Below, one piece after another: positions 1 to 10,058 of a stretch of DNA of 64,000 bases; positions within the stretch are counted from its first letter, which is position 1, and the number at the start of each line of letters is the position of its first letter. Source of the stretch: Bettongia penicillata ogilbyi. Its lineage: Eukaryota > Chordata > Mammalia > Diprotodontia > Potoroidae. The DNA lies in the NCBI GenBank assembly GCA_023548195.1, contig JAJHZJ010000311.1, positions 8,472,811 to 8,536,810 on the forward strand, read 5' to 3'. Under the pieces are notes generated by a model. The model had not been told where the DNA came from. It searched no databases and saw only the letters and a program-made list of their open reading frames with translations. Made by a program: the position numbers and the translations under genes.

Positions 1-1454
1 TGCAGGAGCTTGGATTGCTCCACAATTCATTTCCTACGAGAAGAGTCTTCTCTCTACTTGGCTGGGCACATTGTGGGATATTGATAATCACCTTTCATTT
101 CCAATGAGGAAAGAAGCAGAGAATAGGAAGAAGATTGAGGTTAGACAAAATAAAGGACATCCTTAGGATAATGAAGAGGATATCCAAACATCTTTTAGGG
201 TTCAGGGATGGGCCTACCTGGAAATGAGACGGGGGTTGGTTGTTTTAAATTACTTTCCTATTTTAGGATTCTTAGATCCTAACTGTTTTTTTACTATTTC
301 AAGGGGGATAGGTAGTTGGAGTGTGAAGGAGTCAGGTCTAAGCTGGACTTATGCCCTTACAGGCGAGAAAATATGTGTCTGGTTTATGTCTATGCCTCCA
401 AGAGACTCTTTTCCTTTTCAAAATTCTTTCAATAGCTTTAGAGATGGAATCCAGGTACCAGAATAGGACATGAACTCGGCCCAGCAACCTTTATTTCCTT
501 CTCCTCAAGGCTAACTCCATGACCCATGCAGCTGAATGAGGCTAAATGCTACATTCTCTCCTAAAAAAAAAAATGGGTATTACCTGAACAAAAATTAGGC
601 TTGGAAAATGGAGAAGAAAAACCTGAACAGGCTTATCTGTTGTAGCCCCATTTGCTACATGTGCCAACATAACATACTCCCATGATTATAACAGCAGTAT
701 CACAATGCCAACTCAATTTGCATTTTCTTAAATATAAATATTTCTGCTCTTGAGTAGTTTTACCCTTCCTAGTACTGTAGGAAATTTCCTACCTTCATCT
801 CGTTCTGCTGCCTAAGAAAGTGAAGAATCCTGTGATTTTGTCAATAACAGGTACTCCCTATATGGGAACTCCCTTCCCCAAAACAGATTATAATCTATCT
901 ATGATTTAAAACAAGAATAAATAGAGAATATTGAGCTATTTTATTTTCTCAGGGCCCAAAAGCTAGCAAATATAAGGGGAATCTGAACACGTCTTCCTGT
1001 GACTCCAAGTCTAGTATGTTCTTCTGATTTATCATACTGCCACTGTCTCAAAACAATATCTCATTGCTAAGGGGAAAAAGGAATAATCTAAGTAAGTCTA
1101 TGTGAAAATTTACCTTCAATTAAGTCTAGGATTTTTGCAGGTGCTTCATCCTGTAAGTTTATTTTAGTAGTGACTACATATGAAAATGGCTCAAGGTTAG
1201 GAATTGCAATGCCAAGGTAGAAACAAACAATTTAAAGTATATAAATCTTCTGCTTTGCATAGAACAGGAGAGGGCCAAAAGTAGGAGAAAACTAGAAATT
1301 CTAGGAACACATAAGGCCCAATATTTTTCTTAATAACAATAAAATTTAGTTACACAATGGTTAAAATTTGGGGAAAAAAAAGCTAGCAAACCTGAGGAAA
1401 AAGTTATTTTGATCTATCAAATTTTCTAATGAACACAGGTATGTCATTAAAGTA
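1..1454. other. Unassigned AT-rich sequence
   Basis: I see no gene, no long open frame and no repeat I can name with confidence. An 80-codon plus frame at 224-466 has no recognisable motif and looks like chance. Short runs around 420-540 faintly resemble a decayed antisense MIR but are too weak to call. Confidence 0.5.
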
Positions 1455-1523
1455 TTTCTTCCCTTCCCTTCCCTTCCCTCCCCTCCCCTCTCCTCCCCTC
1501 CCCTTCCCTTTTTTTCTCTTTCC
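1455..1523 (+). repeat. (CCCTT)n / (CCCCT)n simple repeat
   Basis: About 69 bases made only of C and T on the plus strand, with pentamer units CCCTT grading into CCCCT and ending in TTTTTTTCTCTTTCC. It explains a low-complexity minus-strand frame (Gly/Arg/Glu-rich) that crosses it, so that frame is not a gene. Confidence 0.9.
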
Positions 1524-1804
1524 ACATAAGGTATCACACCCTTAGCTGCAGGTGCTCTACCCAAAAGGAATGTAAATTTTCTTCTCTGAAACTTTTCTTT
1601 TTGTCTTTTTTTCTCTTAAAGATCAGCCTTAACCCCAAAATGCTCAGATCCCAGAACAAGTCCTACATGGTCACTGTTTGAATGACGATTGGCTCAGAAT
1701 AAATGTAAATAACAGTTATTTCTGTTTTGGCCAACAACGGTGAGTCTTCTCTCTCATATCTATTATTTTTTAAAGGCCATTGTTGGTCACATTTTTTTTA
1801 TTAT
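1524..1804. other. Unassigned sequence
   Basis: AT-rich sequence with T-runs between a simple repeat and a SINE. No feature recognised. Confidence 0.5.
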
Positions 1805-2095
1805 GCTTTAATCACTGAATGAGTGCTGCCTCAGTCAAACTGAGACCTGCTAAAGACCTTAGCTTGAAAAGGCAAAGGTCCCACGTTACATCCTGGGCCA
1901 TCTCCAGTTGTCCTGATACATAACTAGCCACTGGACCCATACGGCTCTGGAGGAGAAAGTCAGGCTGGTGACTTTTCACACCTCTCCCTCACTTAAATCC
2001 AATGGACTTGCCTGTCATGGTATCATCTCCCTGATGTCATGGTCATCTTCTAGAAGGAAGGACGAACAGCGGCAAAGTGAGATGTACTCTGTTAC
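1805..2095 (+). mobile_element. Marsupial SINE with RTE-type 3' tail
   Basis: Reads through 'CATCTCCAGTTGTCCTGATA', 'CACTGGACCCATACGGCTCTGG', 'GGCTGGTGACTTTTCACA', 'CCTCCCTGATGTCATGGTCA' style blocks (each with small changes) and ends in TTCTAGAAGGAAGGACGAACA. The same order of blocks recurs at 22085-22270, and the terminal part resembles the 3' end of the RTE relic at 13192-14225. The usual tRNA-like head is not clear, so the copy appears 5' truncated or is a head variant. Orientation plus, moderately diverged. Confidence 0.8.
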
Positions 2096-2159
2096 CCCAT
2101 TTCCCAGCAGGATTAAGACTCACACTGTCTGTAGCCATAAAGGATCAATTTCTCTTTGA

Positions 2160-2934
2160 GGCTTATCATACCCCACCCCTCAGAGTTTAATCTGAAAAAT
2201 ATAGAGATATAGCTTATGTGTAACTCATGTCTAAGATATTACAGATCTAAGAAATGGTGTCTCTAGTGCCTAAATAAGCACTCAAAGCAACAAATATATA
2301 TTGATTGAGTAGAGAAGAGTCAGTATTTTACCTAAAAGAAAATGCAAAAGATGAAAAGGATTTATATGACCCCATAAACAGATACAGAAAACATATGAAG
2401 TATCATAGTGGTCCAAAAGCAATAAATATAATTTTCACTCTTCAGTGAATCCTATTTCCCCTCCCCCCCGACCCCATCAGGGTCCCAAAGTCTTTCTGCC
2501 TTGGTATAACTTTTGGTTATGAGAGAACTTATTAGCCTGTGCAGAGTACCACTGGGACAATTTCTGACATGAAAGAGGCAGAGTAATTTGTTTCCTGGAG
2601 AGTCATGAAGGTATGTAAGAGAATTACTTTGTGAAGTATGTATAGACATTCTGTAACTAGTTCAGGTCTCCTTAACCCAAGGTGGACAGTCACTTTTGGG
2701 ATTACCTGAAGTTACAGACTTGGAACCAGGGGCATTTCCAAAGGGCTAGAGTTGACCCTGGCCTCTGGCCTTCCTGATTTGGCCTTTGGTCAACGTTTGC
2801 TTCTGTTGCTGCTGGTGACCTATAAGGGATGGGGCACCAAGCACTTTAACTGCAAGGTTGAAGGGTGACCCTGTGAATATAGGACTAAGGTCTTTGGCTG
2901 TCTCAATTTGTCCTTTCACTAATAAATTTCAGGT
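2160..2934. other. Unassigned sequence
   Basis: No gene or nameable repeat. A C-run at 2460-2470 and a 65-codon minus frame are present but carry no recognisable protein signature. Confidence 0.5.
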
Positions 2935-3115
2935 AAAGGAATTTGTAGGCTACAAACAATGATAATGATGATGATGACAACTAGAATTTATATATCAATT
3001 TAAAGTTTGCAAAACACTTTACAAATGCCTCTTTTGATCCTCACAGAAATCCTGGGAGGCAGGTGCTATTATTATCCACCTTTCACCCATGAGGAAACTT
3101 TTCTCACATGGCTAG
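2935..3115 (-). mobile_element. MIR/CORE-SINE fragment (antisense)
   Basis: Plus strand reads 'AAAGTTTGCAAAACACTTTA', 'TTTTGATCCTCACAGAAATC', 'GGTGCTATTATTATCCACC' and 'CCCATGAGGAAAC', the typical reverse complement of the MIR/THER-type 3' half. A short (GAT)n run at 2960-2980 abuts it. Confidence 0.75.
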
Positions 3116-3264
3116 TATCTATCCAGCATTCTAGGGGCTTTCTTTTCTTCTTCTTGACTTTGCAAGTATACTAGTACAGACAACTTCTATCAGTTATCTC
3201 TCACTCTCATCACTGGATTACTTAGTCTTTTTTATTTTTATTTTTTTATAAAAAAGAGAAAACA

Positions 3265-3410
3265 TTACTTCATTAGATTTGGTACCAGAGGAATTGGGTT
3301 CAAATTCCACCATAGTTATTTACTATGTAACCTTGGGCAAGTTACTTAATGTCTCTGACACATAGTTCCCTATTCTAAAAATGACCTTCCCTCTCTAAAT
3401 CACTGATTCT
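3265..3410 (+). mobile_element. MIR SINE fragment
   Basis: Plus-strand MIR landmarks in order: GGGTTCAAATTCCACC (B-box region), 'AACCTTGGGCAAGTTACTTA', 'TCTCTGACACATAGTTCCC' and a decayed 'AAAATGA'. Diverged. Confidence 0.7.
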
Positions 3411-3735
3411 GAGTAACAAGCAACTCCAGTTTTTCCTCAGAATTCCTTGTCTCTAATACATTGTAGCTTTCTGGCAACCACCCTCTTTGGGTGTGACTCA
3501 TTTTTAATTCTTTTGAGCTTCAAATGTTCCAAAGCTCCTGGCCATACATAATCTGGCAGAATATTGGCGCTAAAAATATAGGCCCATGGTTCTGTGAGAA
3601 GAATGGGGTCATGAAAGAAATTTTGTAGTTTACCAAAGGGGAGAGACCTGCACATTTTTTTCCCTTCTTGTAGTTCTTGATCCAACTCATTTTCAGTCTA
3701 TATCCAAGATCTGTACACTTATGGATAATATAAAT
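3411..3735. other. Unassigned sequence
   Basis: Between a MIR and the 3' end of the antisense LINE. The two overlapping minus frames here (about 82 and 105 codons) have no recognisable motif; the longer one runs into LINE sequence. Confidence 0.45.
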
Positions 3736-4126
3736 CAAATCAACAACCATTTTTATTAAGCACTGTGTACTAGATACTTTGCTAAGACTGGGGATACAAA
3801 GAAAGGTAAAATAAATCCCTGCTTTCAAGGAGCTCAAAGTCTAATGGGAGAGAGAACTTGAAAGCAACTGTGTACAAACAAGATCCAGGGTAAATTGGAG
3901 ATACTCTCAGAGCGAAGGCCCTAAGATTAAGGAGGAGTGGTAAATGATTCTTGTAGAAGGTAGGGCTTGAAGGATACAAGGGAGCCAGGAAATAGAGACG
4001 AGGAAGAAGCGAACTCCAAGAATGATTTACAACCAATGAAAAGATCTGGAGCTGGGAAATATGGAACAGCAAGGAAGGTACTGTTACTTGATTGTGATTT
4101 AAAGGAGGAAGGTGTTTGAAGAAGCA

Positions 4127-4355
4127 GCCAGGTGACCTAGTAGATAAAGTGCCAGGCCCGGAGTCAGGAAGCTCTAAGGTCAAATCTAGCCTTAGACACT
4201 TATTAACTGTGTGACCCTGGGCAAGTCGCTTAACCTTGTTTGTCTCAGTTTCCTCTTCTATAAAATGAGCTGGAGAAGGAAAAGCAAACGACTCCAGCAT
4301 CTTTGCCCAGAAAACCCCAAATGGGTCATAAAGATTCAGACATGATTGGAACAAC
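4127..4355 (+). mobile_element. Marsupial MIR-like SINE inside the L2 relic
   Basis: Full-length-looking SINE: head AGCAGCCAGGTGACCTAG, 'CCCGGAGTCAGGAAGCTC', 'ACTGTGTGACCCTGGGCAAG', 'TTTCCTCTTCTATAAAATGA', and tail AAAACCCCAAATGGGTCA with a final GGAACAACAG. It interrupts the antisense LINE: LINE-like sequence GAAGGTGTTTGAAGA precedes it and GGAAAGGGCCAGGTTATG follows. Confidence 0.9.
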
Positions 4356-5487
4356 AGAAAGGCTGAAAACGGAGGAAAGGGCCAGGTTATGAGAAACTCT
4401 AAAAGCCAATTAAAGGATTTTATATTTGATCCTGGTAACAATCCAGAAGACTCTGAAGTTTCTTCAACTATAATTGAATAGGAGGAAGTGACATAGGAAG
4501 ACTTGGGCTTGCTTTATAAAGATCAATTTGATGGCTGAGTAAAGGATGGCCTACAGTGGGGAATTACTTGAGTTAGGGAGACTAAAGAGCAGGTTATTTT
4601 AATAATCCATGAAGGCAGGGATGCAGCCCTGAACAGACCGATTACGGTGTCAGAGGAGAGGAGAAGGCATATACAAGAAATATTTTGAAGGTAGAAACAA
4701 CAGAAAATGGAAACTAATTGGATATAGAGCATGAGAGGAAGTGACAGGGAATATTGTGGTACCACCAACTGTAATTGAGAAGTTAGGGAGAGAGGAGATT
4801 TTTGGGGGAAAGATAATGAGTTCAGTTTTGGTTTGTCCAGGTTAAGATGTTTATAGGACGTCTAGTTCAAAATATTCAGTATTCAATATATTGAATATAC
4901 AATACACTGAAAATACAAGACTACCTGTGAGGAGAGAGGTTAAGCTGGAAAAATAGATCTGAGAACACTCTGCGAGGGATAATAGTTGAATTAATGAGAG
5001 CTAATGATGTCATAAAGCAAATAGTATATATAGAGGAGAGAATATGACTCAGGAGAGAGCCAAGAGAAACATTCATGGTTAGCAAGGGTGACTGTATGAA
5101 TACTCAGTAAAGGGTACTAAGAAGGAATAGTTAAACAAATAGGAGGAGAAAGAGGAGGGAGAAGTATCATGAAAACCTAAAAAGAAGAGGGCATCAAGGA
5201 GAAAGTGATTGACAGTGTTTAAAGGTGCAGAGGATAAGACTTGAGAAGAGTTCATCAGATTTGGCCATTAAGAGATCCTTAGTAGCTTTGGAGAGAGCAG
5301 TTTCTGTGAATAATGATCAGGTTGGAAGTCAGGCCTCAAGAATAAAGAAGAGAATGACAAAAAAGAAGTGGTGGCATCAATTGTAGGTGGCTTGTAACTC
5401 CAGGAGGTTAGCTTATAAATAGTCCAGGCCATGAGCTACAAAACAAAGGGAAGATATGGTATGACACCTAGAGAAACTGGAAGGGTC

Positions 5488-5540
5488 AAGTTTTAAAATC
5501 ACTAATAATTAAAGAAATACAAACTGAAAATTTAGAGTCT
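5488..5540 (+). mobile_element. Short L1 fragment, inverted copy of 5694-5745
   Basis: The plus strand contains ATCACTAATAATTAAAGAAA followed by TACAAACTGAAAATTTAGAGTC. The reverse complement of 5694-5745 has the same 20-mer followed by TATGAATTGAAAATTTGGAGTC. This is L1 sequence just after the 'KDMNRKFSEKE' part of ORF2. The two copies face each other around about 150 bp of L2 sequence. Confidence 0.75.
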
Positions 5541-5693
5541 CTGTTTCTTGCCTTTTCATTTTACAGAGAAACAACTGATCGAGAGATATTGATCATAAGA
5601 GAGTAGGAATGTCAGGGCGAGCAATCTGCTGGATAGCTTGGAGGGGGATTACCTGGCCATGTAAAGAAAGAGGTTTGTCTTGAGGAATGACTC

Positions 5694-7064
5694 CAAATTT
5701 TCAATTCATATTTCTTTAATTATTAGTGATTTAGAAAAAAATTCAAATGGCTATTAATAATTTAATTTTCTTTCTCTGAAAACTTCCTGTTCATATCCTT
5801 TGATCTTTTTTCAATTGGGAGATTGCTCTTTTGCTTGCCAATCTGACTCAGTTCCTTAAATATCTTAGAAATAAGACCTATTAGAAACTTGTTGCAAAGA
5901 TTTTTCCCAGTTTCCTTCTTTTCTTCTATTTTAGCTGTCTTAGTTTTGTTCATGTGATTTTTTTTTTAAAAACTTTACAACAAAAATTATCCATAATTTC
6001 TCCTGTGCATTTATCCCTTATTTGGTCATGAATGCTTCCTGTAGCCATTATTTGGCAACTATTTTTTCATGTTCCAGTAATTTGCTTATGATGTTACCTC
6101 TTACATACCCATTTCGAGATTCTTTTGGTATACAATGTGCAACGTTAGTTTATACCTAGTTTCTACCAGGCTACTTCCCAGTTTTCTCAACAGGTTTTGT
6201 TGAATAGTGAGTTTTTGTTCCCAAAGCTGGGATGTCTGGATTTATCAAACACTAGGTTTCTTGACTCATTTGTTTCTGTTGTATGTCTAAGTTTTCACCT
6301 ATCAACCTCTCCATTTCTTATCCAGTAACAATTTGTTTGAATAATTACAACTTTGTTGTGTAATTTGAGACCTGGTACTGTTAGATCCCTTTGCTTCCCA
6401 TTTATAAAAATTGATTACCTTGATATTTTTTAACCTATTGTTCCTCCAGATGAATTTTTTTTCTAGCTTTACACATTTTTTTCTAACTTTATAAATTTTT
6501 TTTGGCATTTTGATTGGCATGACACAGAATAAGTAAATTCTTTTAGGTATCTTGATCATTTGATTATATTAGTTCAGCCTACCTATAAGTAATCAGTATT
6601 TCTCCAATTATTTAGATATGTCGTTATTTGTCTGAAGAGTGGTTTGTAACTGTGTTCACTTAGTTCCTGGGTTATGTATCTTAGCAAGCAAACTCCCAAG
6701 TATTTTACACTTTCTGAAAGTATTTTAAATGGAACTTCTCTTTCTACTTCTTCCTGTTGGATTTTGTTGATAATATCCACAAATCCTGATGATTTGTGTG
6801 GGCTTAATTTTATACCCTGCAAATCTGATGAAGTTGCTGATTGTTTGACTGGTTTTTGGTTGACTCTCTAGGGTTCTCTAAGTGAATCATCATATCATCT
6901 GCAAAAAGTGATGGTTTTTCCTCGTTGTCTGGGCTTACTCTTTCCATTTTTTCTTGTCATATTGCAGTAGCTACTATTTCTATTAAATAATAGTGATGAT
7001 AACAGACATGCTTTCTTCACCTCCTGATTTTATTGTAAAGGCTTGTAAATCTTATGTTTCTTAC
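5694..7064 (-). mobile_element. L1 ORF2 relic, 3' part of the outer L1
   Basis: Minus-strand L1 ORF2 remnant. From high to low coordinates one can read the RT active-site block F-A-D-D-M-M-I (6885-6905), a 'KYLGV' block (around 6690), 'SYKPLFRQI' (around 6640), 'KKFIWRNNR' (around 6460) and 'KDMNRKFSEKE' (around 5790). The order matches the second half of L1 ORF2, with many stops and frameshifts. The 3' UTR and poly(A) are missing: the copy ends soon after the KDMNRKF block, where L2 sequence begins. The upstream part continues at 10059 beyond the nested element. Confidence 0.88.
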
Positions 7065-7076
7065 AGAATATGGTAG
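7065..7076. repeat. Left target-site duplication of the half-L1
   Basis: AGAATATGGTAG immediately before the element start TGGCGGAGCCAAGATGGC. The identical 12 bases follow the poly(A) at 10047-10058. Confidence 0.95.
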
Positions 7077-7897
7077 TGGCGGAGCCAAGATGGCAGAGTA
7101 GAAGGACGCACGTTTATGAGCTCCAACTCACAGCCCATAGAATTAATGTAAAAAGAGATCCGCATAAATTCTGGATCACTGAAAGGTGTGCAGAACCAGA
7201 GTGGAAGAGATTTCCATGCCAGAGAGCCCTGGAGACCCGTCCCCACAGTCCGACGGGCCCCGGAAAGCAGACCCCACCCCCAGTGCTGCCCTGGCCGCGG
7301 CCCCAGAGAAGCTGACCCGAGCAGGCTTCAGGGACAGAGGCTCCGGCAGCCGGGAAAGTTCCTCCGCCCACAGAAGCTACAGGTCAGTGAGAGAGAAGGC
7401 TGGGCTGGACGAGAGGGGGAGCAGAGTGTCTCCGTGACTCGGGCCCCCTTGGGAGGAAGCGGCAGCGGCAGAGACGGGGGCAGGAAGCAGCGGAGGCAGA
7501 GGCGTGGGCAGCAGCAGAGGCAGCAGCAGCGGCAGTGGCCCAGCACTCCCCCAGCAGCAGGCAGGATCTTCATTAGGGAAGGTCTCTGCATAAACAACCT
7601 GAGGGAGCTGAGCCTGGGAGATGGCCCTGCTCCACCCTGCTCCACTACTGAAGGCCTCTGCATAAAGCCCCTGAGGGAACTGAGCCTGGGAGGCGCCCCC
7701 CCCCCACCCGCTCCGTTCCTGAAAGTCTCTGCATAAAGCCCCTGAGGAAGCCGAGCCTGGGAGGTGGCCCTGCCCCCACCCCAGCACCAGAACTAAAGCT
7801 TGTGAAGCTCATGTGAACCTCAGACCCCAAGTACTAGCTGGGCGGATCTAGGCGGGGGTGGACAGGAATCTCAGAAGTCAAGTAACTGGCTGGGAAA
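7077..7897 (+). promoter_or_regulatory. 5' UTR / internal promoter of the half-L1
   Basis: GC- and CpG-rich leader, the only CpG-island-like stretch in the window. It begins with GGCGGAGCCAAGATGGCAGA, a motif at the 5' end of marsupial L1s; the CAAGATGGC core resembles a YY1 site, which in human L1 sets the transcription start. 7455-7562 is rich in CAG/CGG-type triplets; 7581-7795 is tandemly repeated. Overlapping frames on both strands (61-182 codons) are by-products of high GC and show no protein family. Confidence 0.7.
7581..7795 (+). repeat. Three ~72-bp tandem units in the half-L1 5' UTR
   Basis: Units begin near 7581, 7653 and 7724, each opening with a (G/A)G(T/C)CTCTGCATAAA motif followed by CCTGAGG and GAGCCTGGGAG. 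The spacing is 72 and 71 bp, and units end in C-rich sequence. Tandem promoter monomers are known in mouse L1; here they may play a similar part (inference). Confidence 0.85.
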
Positions 7898-9010
7898 ATG
7901 CCTAGAAAAGGGAAGAAAAATAAGACTATAGAGAGTTTTTTCCAACAAATGCAAATGATCCCCACATTTGGATCTGATGATGAGGACGTATTCTTGCCGT
8001 CAGGGAAAGACGTGGAGGGCGGGGCCTCGGTACCCCAGACATCCCAGGGGGATGTCAGGTGAGCTTAGGCCTTGGAAGAGCTCAAAAAGCTCTTAGAAAA
8101 AGCTCTTGAAAAGCCAGTTAGACAGGTGGAGGAAAAACTGGGAAGACAAATGAGAGAGATGCAAGAGAAGTATGAAAAATGGCTCAATACCTTGGTTAAG
8201 GAGACCCAAAAAAATGCTGAAGAAAATAACACCTTGAAGACTAGGCTCACTCAATTGGCAAAAGAGGTTCAAAAAGCCAATGAGGAGAAAAATGCTTTCA
8301 AAAACAGAATTAGCCAAATGGAAAAAGAGGTTCAAAAGCTCACTGAATTTAATAGTTCTCTCAAAATTAGAATGGAACAGATGGAGTCTAATGACTTTAC
8401 GAGAAACCAAGAAATCACCAAACAAAACCAAAAGAATGAAAAAATGGAAGAGAATGTGAAATATCTCATTGGAAAAACAACTGACCAGGAAAATAGATCC
8501 AGGAGAGACAATTTAAAAATTATGGGACTACCTGAAAGTCATGATCAAAAAAAGAGCCTAGACATCATCTTCCATGAAATGATCAAGGAAAACTGCCCTG
8601 ACATTCTAGAACCAGAGGGCAAAATAAGTATTGAAAGAATCCATCGATCACCACCTGAAAGAGATCCAAAAAGAGAAACTCCTAGGAACATTGTGGCCAA
8701 ATTCCAGAACTCCCAGGTCAAGGAGAAAATCTTGCAAGCAGCTAGAAAGAAACAATTTCAGTACTGTGGAAATACAATCAGGATAACTCAAGATCTAGCA
8801 GCTTCTACATTAAGAGATCGAAGGGTGTGGAATAGGATATTCCAGAAGGCAAAGGAACTAGGACTCAAACCAAGAATCACCTACCCAGCTAAACTGAGTA
8901 TAATACTTCAGTGGAAAATATGGTCTTTCAATGAAACAGAGGACTTTCAATCATTCTTAATGAAAAGACCAGAGCTGAAAAGAAAATTTGACTTCCAAAC
9001 ACAAGAATGA
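7898..9010 (+). pseudogene. L1 ORF1 (RNA-binding ORF1 protein) with two in-frame stops
   Basis: ORF1p coats L1 RNA as a trimeric nucleic-acid chaperone in the retrotransposition particle. I chose ATG 7898 (MPRKGKKNK) as the family start; the frame runs 371 codons to TGA 9008, but is broken by TGA at 8060 and TAG at 8066, after 54 and 56 codons. The 312 codons from 8072 to the end are uninterrupted. Domains: charged N-terminus; a long Lys/Glu-rich coiled coil with heptads (about 8072-8460); an RRM beginning at 'RRDNLKIMGLPE' (about 8500-8535); 'ERIHRSPPERDPK', 'PRNIVAKF' and 'KEKILQAARKK'; and the C-terminal domain with 'NTIRITQDLAASTLRDRR' and 'GLKPRITYPAKL'. The length is close to that of other mammalian ORF1 proteins. 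Both stops could come from single C-to-T changes, so the frame is inactive though well preserved. Confidence 0.88.
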
Positions 9011-10046
9011 GAAGAAGCATGAAAAAGTAAACAGCAAAGAGAAGTCTTAAGGGACTTACCAGAAATGAACTGTTTACATTCCTACATGGAAAGACAATAT
9101 TTGTAACTCTTAAAACTTTTCAGTATCTGGGTAGTTGGTGGGAGCACACATACACATGTACACGCATGCACACACATACACACATGCACACATGCACACA
9201 CACACAGAGACAGAGAGCACAGAGTGAATTGAATAGGATGGGGCCATATCTTAAAACAAATTAAGGTAAATGGTGAGAGAGAAATGTAGTGGGAGGAAAG
9301 AGGGTGAAATGGAAGGGGGTAATTATATGTCATTTAAGAGGCAGGTAGGAGACCTTTTAGTGGAGGGAAAAAGAGGAGAGCTGAGAAAAAAACAACAACA
9401 ACAAAACAATTAGTTTACCCTCATCACATTTGACTCAACGAAGGAGTGAAATGCACACTCATTTTGGTATGAAAACCTATCTTACAGTATAAGAAAGTGG
9501 GGGAGAAGGAGATAAGCAGGGTCGGGGGGGTGATGGAAGGGAGGGCAAAGGGAGGAGGGAGCAATTTGAAGTCAACACTCAGGGAGGGACAGAATCAAAA
9601 GACAGAAGAGAAACATTGAGGGGCAGGATAGGATGGAGGGAAATGCAATTAGTCTTACACAACATGACTATCAGGGAGGTCATTTGCAAAACTACACAGA
9701 TAGGGCCTGTATTGAATTGCCTGCCTTCCCAAAGGGAAGGGGTGGGGAGGGAGGGATGGGGAGAATTTGGAACTCAAAGTTTTAGGAACAACTGTTTAGT
9801 ATTGTTGTTGCTACTAGGAAAGAAGACATACAGTTAATGAGGAATAGAAAGTCATCTGGCCCTACAGGAGAAAAGAGAGGATGGGGACAAGCGAAGGGAG
9901 GGATAAGAGAAGAGAGGGCAGATTGGAGATAGGAAAAATTAGAGTGCTTGGTGTATTGGGGTGGGGGGAGGGGATAAAAGGGGAGAAAATTTGGAACCCA
10001 AAAATTTGTGAAAATGAATGTAAAAAGTTAAATAAATAAAAAAAAA
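9011..10046 (+). other. Half-L1 3' UTR
   Basis: About 1 kb with no RT or endonuclease coding trace on either strand. It holds a CA-rich microsatellite, several GGGAGG/GGGGAGG runs (9499-9550, 9730-9760, 9958-9972) typical of the G-rich L1 3' UTR, and ends in AATAAATAAAAAAAA. The last 170 bases are closely similar to 59937-60130. Confidence 0.8.
9144..9206 (+). repeat. (CA)n-type microsatellite in the half-L1
   Basis: Interrupted CACACA/TACACA/TGCACA run after GGGAGCACACATACACATG. The minus-strand Cys/Val-rich frame across it is an artefact. Confidence 0.85.
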
Positions 10047-10058
10047 AGAATATGGTAG
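10047..10058. repeat. Right target-site duplication of the half-L1
   Basis: AGAATATGGTAG directly after the A-run, identical to 7065-7076. Beyond it the outer L1 resumes with CAATTGGTTTTTTACTAC. Confidence 0.95.

Larger units (their letters stand above)
3736..5690 (-). mobile_element. CR1/L2-clade LINE, 3' half (RT domain to 3' end)
   Basis: Minus-strand relic of a CR1/L2-type ORF2 and 3' UTR. The 3' terminus is at 3740-3850, where the minus strand reads 'GAGCTCCTTGAAAGCAGGGA' and an AATAAA-type end. Upstream, minus frames resemble L2 RT blocks: 'TALSKATKDLLMAKSDE' at about 5250-5320, and the region just before the C-terminus near 4400 ('SNIKSF', 'TWPFP'). The catalytic YADD equivalent near 4960-4990 has decayed to 'SLAECSQIY'. 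It is full of frameshifts and stops and cannot be active. A SINE interrupts it at 4127-4355 and a small inverted L1 piece at 5488-5540. The matching 5' half lies at 11380-12550, so one LINE was split by later insertions. Whether it is L2 proper or another CR1-clade family is not decided. Confidence 0.8.
7077..10046 (+). mobile_element. Full-length HAL1-like (half-L1) retrotransposon
   Basis: A complete non-autonomous L1-type element of about 2.97 kb between perfect 12-bp direct repeats. In order: start GGCGGAGCCAAGATGGCAGA; GC-rich 5' UTR to about 7897 with triplet-rich and tandem-repeat parts; an ORF1 frame 7898-9010; then about 1 kb of G/A-rich 3' UTR without any ORF2 homology; and a tail AAATAAATAAAAAAAAA. 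L1 ORF2 (EN and RT) is absent, the architecture described for mammalian HAL1 elements; such an element would need ORF2 protein in trans. It sits in the opposite orientation inside the older L1, between the ORF2 blocks 'KMISSKKPIATI' and the FADD motif, and is clearly the youngest large insertion here. An alternative reading is an L1 with a large internal deletion; the long dedicated 3' UTR, partly repeated at 59937-60130, favours HAL1-like. Confidence 0.85.

Noticed and set aside
7114..7830. Several 61-182 codon frames upstream of ORF1
   Set aside because: They overlap on both strands in GC-rich 5' UTR with tandem repeats. No domain; not proteins I can support.
8065..8431. Minus-strand frames opposite ORF1
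   Set aside because: Shadows of the ORF1 coiled coil on the opposite strand.
9144..9206. Direct-repeat array that could suggest CRISPR
   Set aside because: CA microsatellite without unique spacers; the genome is a vertebrate.
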